A stretch of 7,313 nucleotides of DNA from Planctomycetaceae bacterium (lineage in GTDB: Bacteria; Planctomycetota; Planctomycetia; Planctomycetales; Planctomycetaceae). Below, piece by piece: positions 5,400 through 7,313 of the stretch. Position 1 is the stretch's first letter, and every line of letters starts with the position of its first letter. Made by a program: the position numbers and the translations under genes. The stretch is taken from positions 1 through 7,313 of the forward strand of contig WFOZ01000519.1 in assembly GCA_015487825.1 (NCBI GenBank), in the 5' to 3' direction. Below the pieces are notes generated by a model that ran no database searches, was not told where the DNA came from, and saw only the letters and a list, made by a program, of their open reading frames with translations.

Positions 5400-6830
5400 A
5401 TGAAAATGCGTTTGTTGGGACCGCTTGGGCGGTTCCTGGTTTTGACTTGCATTGCAGCGGTAGCAACCCCTGCAATGGCAGGTCACAATTGCAGGCCGAG
5501 CTGTGCTCAACCTTGCAAGAGCTGTAATTCCGGAGGCAGCAAGAACTGCACGAATTGCGGCGACACTCAATGTGGTCATTGCCAAACTGTCGAAAAGACC
5601 GTCTTGCGACCACAATGGGTAACAGAAGAGAAGTTGGTTACCGTGACGGAATATCAAAAACAGCAGATTGAAGAGAAGTACACGGTTACCAAACAGGTTC
5701 CTCGAACAGTTACCAAAACTCGAAAGGTGAATTACACCGAGTGGGTCGACAAAACGAGGAAAGAAAACTACACGGTTTATAAAAATCAACGTGTAGAGCG
5801 TAACGTCGAATTCCAGGTGATGGTTCCCCACACAGTGACCAAAACCGGAACTCGGACAGTCATCAAAACAGTGTGTGAACCAGTTAAAAAGACTTATACA
5901 GTCATGGTTCCTCGCCAGGTGATTAAAAAAGGAGTCCGCAAAGTTCGCAAACCGGTCTGGAGTGAAGTTGAAAAAACCTTTACTCGTATGGTTCCTTACA
6001 CAGAAGTTCGAACCGGAACTCGTTGTGTATGGGATCTTGTCAAGCAAGAACGTACTCGTACCATCTGCATTGACCGAGGACACTGGGAATGCGTTACGGA
6101 AGTATGCGGAACCAACTGCGGAACATGCAATGGCTGTCGTTCAGGTAATCGTTGCTGTGCACCTGAAAACTGCCACGTTTCTCGTAAAAGGTGCAAACCT
6201 CGTACTCGCACCCGTCGCGTCTGGGTTCCCAAGATGGAAACCAAAGTCATTCCTTACGTAGTCTGTAAACGAGTTCCTCGCCAGGAGACTTACGAATACA
6301 CAGTAAGCCTCTGCAAACCTGAGACCTTCACTCGAATGGTAAAGGTATGCAACTATGTATGCGTTGATGAAGAGTATGAATACACAGAAACAATCTGCGA
6401 ACCTGTAAAGAAAACAAAGATTGTTAATGTAAGCCGATGTGTTCCAGTGAAAGAAACTTACGAGTACAACGTCACTGAATGCGTTGCTGAAACTCGTACA
6501 AAAACTATCGTGGAGTGCAAACGAGTTCCAGTGAAAAAGACAAGGACTGTTCATTTCAAAGTTCCTGTCAAGAAAACTCGAACCGTTAAGTACAATATCA
6601 CCGTCTGTGATACTGTTAAACAGGAGCGAACAAGAACTCGTACAATTTGCGTACCTGTTCAGGTTGAAAAGAAGATTCAGGTTCGCGTCTGCAGAATGGT
6701 TGAAGAAGTTATTCAATGCAAAGTGCACAATAACTGTGGTGACAGTTGCGGCAGTTGCCACAACAACTGTCACCACTATAGAACCTGTGGAAAACGTCAT
6801 CACAAAAGAAGCCGACGTTGCCGCAGGTAA
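5400..6830 (+). CDS. Secreted cysteine-rich YTV-repeat protein, probable planctomycete cell-wall component
   Basis: The product has 476 residues. Residues 1-27 are a Sec signal peptide (MKMRLLGPLGRFLV..., cleavage at A-M-A27/G28). The mature protein has 38 cysteines and is very rich in Thr, Val, Lys and Arg, ending in the basic HHKRSRRCRR. In order: an eight-Cys segment (31-61); mostly Cys-poor repeats (about 65-225) with YTV phrases (KYTVTKQVP, MVPHTVTKTGTRTV, KKTYTVMVP); a central Cys cluster (231-265); Cys-bearing repeats (about 275-440) such as CKRVPRQETYEYTV and CVPVKETYEYNV; and a Cys/His end (440-476). Repeats of this YTV class are known from planctomycete cell-wall proteins, and disulfide-rich protein walls have been reported in the phylum. 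A structural, disulfide-crosslinked envelope role is therefore likely, though inferred. No enzyme motif is visible. The gene stands alone, with a strong Shine-Dalgarno and its own terminator, which fits high expression. Confidence 0.93.
   Translation: MKMRLLGPLGRFLVLTCIAAVATPAMAGHNCRPSCAQPCKSCNSGGSKNCTNCGDTQCGHCQTVEKTVLRPQWVTEEKLVTVTEYQKQQIEEKYTVTKQVPRTVTKTRKVNYTEWVDKTRKENYTVYKNQRVERNVEFQVMVPHTVTKTGTRTVIKTVCEPVKKTYTVMVPRQVIKKGVRKVRKPVWSEVEKTFTRMVPYTEVRTGTRCVWDLVKQERTRTICIDRGHWECVTEVCGTNCGTCNGCRSGNRCCAPENCHVSRKRCKPRTRTRRVWVPKMETKVIPYVVCKRVPRQETYEYTVSLCKPETFTRMVKVCNYVCVDEEYEYTETICEPVKKTKIVNVSRCVPVKETYEYNVTECVAETRTKTIVECKRVPVKKTRTVHFKVPVKKTRTVKYNITVCDTVKQERTRTRTICVPVQVEKKIQVRVCRMVEEVIQCKVHNNCGDSCGSCHNNCHHYRTCGKRHHKRSRRCRR
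5595..6719 (+). repeat. Coding repeats with a 14-residue (42-bp) period
   Basis: Val-Pro pairs sit at residues 100, 142, 170 and 198 (steps 42, 28, 28), then at 292, 348, 376 and 418 (steps 56, 28, 42), all multiples of 14; one extra pair at 388 breaks the rule. In the second half, cysteines step by 12-16 residues (289, 305, 321, 333, 347, 361, 373, then 403, 417, 431). The phrase KQERTRT recurs at 215 and 407. At DNA level GTTCCTCGCCAGG is exact at 5907-5919 and 6273-6285. The repeats point to growth of the gene by internal duplication of strand-turn units. Confidence 0.7.
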
Positions 6831-7023
6831 GAGGTACCAATAACTCTGGGCTGCTTGTCGAAGGATTGGTTTTCTATTCATTACGGAAAAACAAAACGAC
6901 CACGAACATAGAAAGAGTTATTCTTAATATTTACTGATCGAAGAATTGAAAAACAGGGCCGGTCATCGGAAGCTGTTCCTCTGCAGCCAGAAGAGAAGCC
7001 CGCACCTGATTTTCAATAGAAAC
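6831..7023 (+). other. 3' untranslated region of the wall-protein gene, no gene seen
   Basis: These 193 bases lie between the TAA at 6828-6830 and the terminator at 7024. I see no plausible small gene and no strong hairpin. They are probably the transcript's 3' untranslated tail. Confidence 0.5.
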
Positions 7024-7064
7024 AAAAGCCACTCGCGACTCCTCTGGCGCGAGCGGCTTTTTTT
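7024..7064 (+). terminator. Intrinsic (rho-independent) terminator
   Basis: AAAAGCC-A-CTCGCG (7024-7037) pairs with CGCGAG-C-GGCTTTT (7048-7061) around a 10-base loop with a single A/C mismatch. A run of seven T (7058-7064) follows. The GC-rich stem and T-run make a textbook terminator for the plus-strand gene ending at 6830. The four A at the left arm would give a short T-run on the minus strand, so it may work in both directions. Confidence 0.88.
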
Positions 7065-7313
7065 ATAAAGAACTTCGTAACTATTCAGTGATGAGTGGCT
7101 GGGGACAAATTGTCGGAAATAGCGTGAACAATTGACGCACGGCTGGCGACAATTTGCCCACAGATGTAATGAGATCTCCAATTCTGGGGGCAGATTGTGC
7201 GAAAGTCAGCTGAGTATTCATATTTTTCAAATAACAATCTGTCCCCAGATGGTATGAAAGCTCGCTGCTTGACTTGTTAGAATCTTTTGAAGAGTTTGAG
7301 TTTCTTTTTTTAA
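7065..7313. other. Gene-free right edge
   Basis: After the terminator there is no convincing open frame on either strand. Apart from the repeat cluster at 7097-7263, I see only AT-rich sequence ending in a T-run at the edge. A gene may begin beyond the window. Confidence 0.5.
7097..7263. repeat. Cluster of short CTGGGGACA-ATTG repeats, direct and inverted
   Basis: Four related units: GGCTGGGGACAAATTGTC (7097-7114), GGCTGGCGACAATTTGCC (7141-7158, 15 of 18 identical to the first), TCTGGGGGCAGATTGT (7183-7198) and, inverted, ACAATCTGTCCCCAGA (7234-7249). The last two are complementary at 15 of 16 positions across a 35-base spacer. A longer direct repeat links 7148-7178 with 7233-7263 (23 of 31 identical). 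No transposase gene is visible. This could be a REP-like or decayed mobile-element end cluster. Confidence 0.6.

Noticed and set aside
5319..6881. Two long minus-strand open frames (5319-6083 and 6141-6881) opposite the wall-protein gene
   Set aside because: They are shadows of a long repetitive coding region. They have no ribosome-binding site or recognisable domain, whereas the plus frame has a signal peptide, strong Shine-Dalgarno and repeat logic.
6963..7181. Minus-strand 72-codon frame at the right end
   Set aside because: It runs across the strong terminator hairpin and the repeat cluster, has no ribosome-binding site and no recognisable protein features.

Overview
The window looks like chromosomal DNA from a planctomycete (phylum Planctomycetota). 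Three things point there: a secreted FG-GAP/VCBS propeller protein, of a kind abundant in that phylum; a basic, cysteine-rich secreted protein built from YTV-type repeats, a repeat class known from planctomycete cell-wall proteins; and signal-peptide-bearing genes of no recognised family around one housekeeping gene. Base composition is moderate by eye, which fits a Gimesia/Rubinisphaera-like lineage better than a high-GC one, but the genus is inference. No tRNA, rRNA, CRISPR array, transposase or phage gene was seen.

Layout. Four genes lie on the minus strand, read right to left: a small secreted protein of unknown function (4892-4197), a TPR lipoprotein (4005-3019), a Sua5-type threonylcarbamoyl-AMP synthase (2966-1980) and a secreted FG-GAP/VCBS repeat protein (from 1828, running off the left edge, 609 codons visible without a stop). 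One large gene lies on the plus strand, the cysteine-rich YTV wall-type protein (5400-6830). It is divergent from the minus-strand group across a 507-base intergenic region rich in short inverted and direct repeats. A strong intrinsic terminator (7024-7064) ends the wall-gene transcript. Beyond it, 7097-7263 holds a cluster of related short repeats and no convincing gene.

How the genes relate. Four of the five products are predicted to be exported (three by Sec signal peptides, one as a lipoprotein), so this is largely a cell-envelope neighbourhood. The Sua5 gene, for t6A tRNA modification in the cytoplasm, is the exception and may share a transcript with the TPR lipoprotein gene 52 bases upstream. 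No metabolic pathway links the genes.

The most interesting element is the wall protein. Its Val-Pro and cysteine positions follow a period of about 14 residues, and it carries three copies of a C-G-x(2,3)-C-G-x-C module at its start, middle and end. Its upstream region has two perfect inverted repeats, a duplicated CCCTTTT...TCTCCTATAC element and a terminator-like hairpin just before a very strong Shine-Dalgarno sequence. I found no clear sign of an undescribed defence or mobile system.
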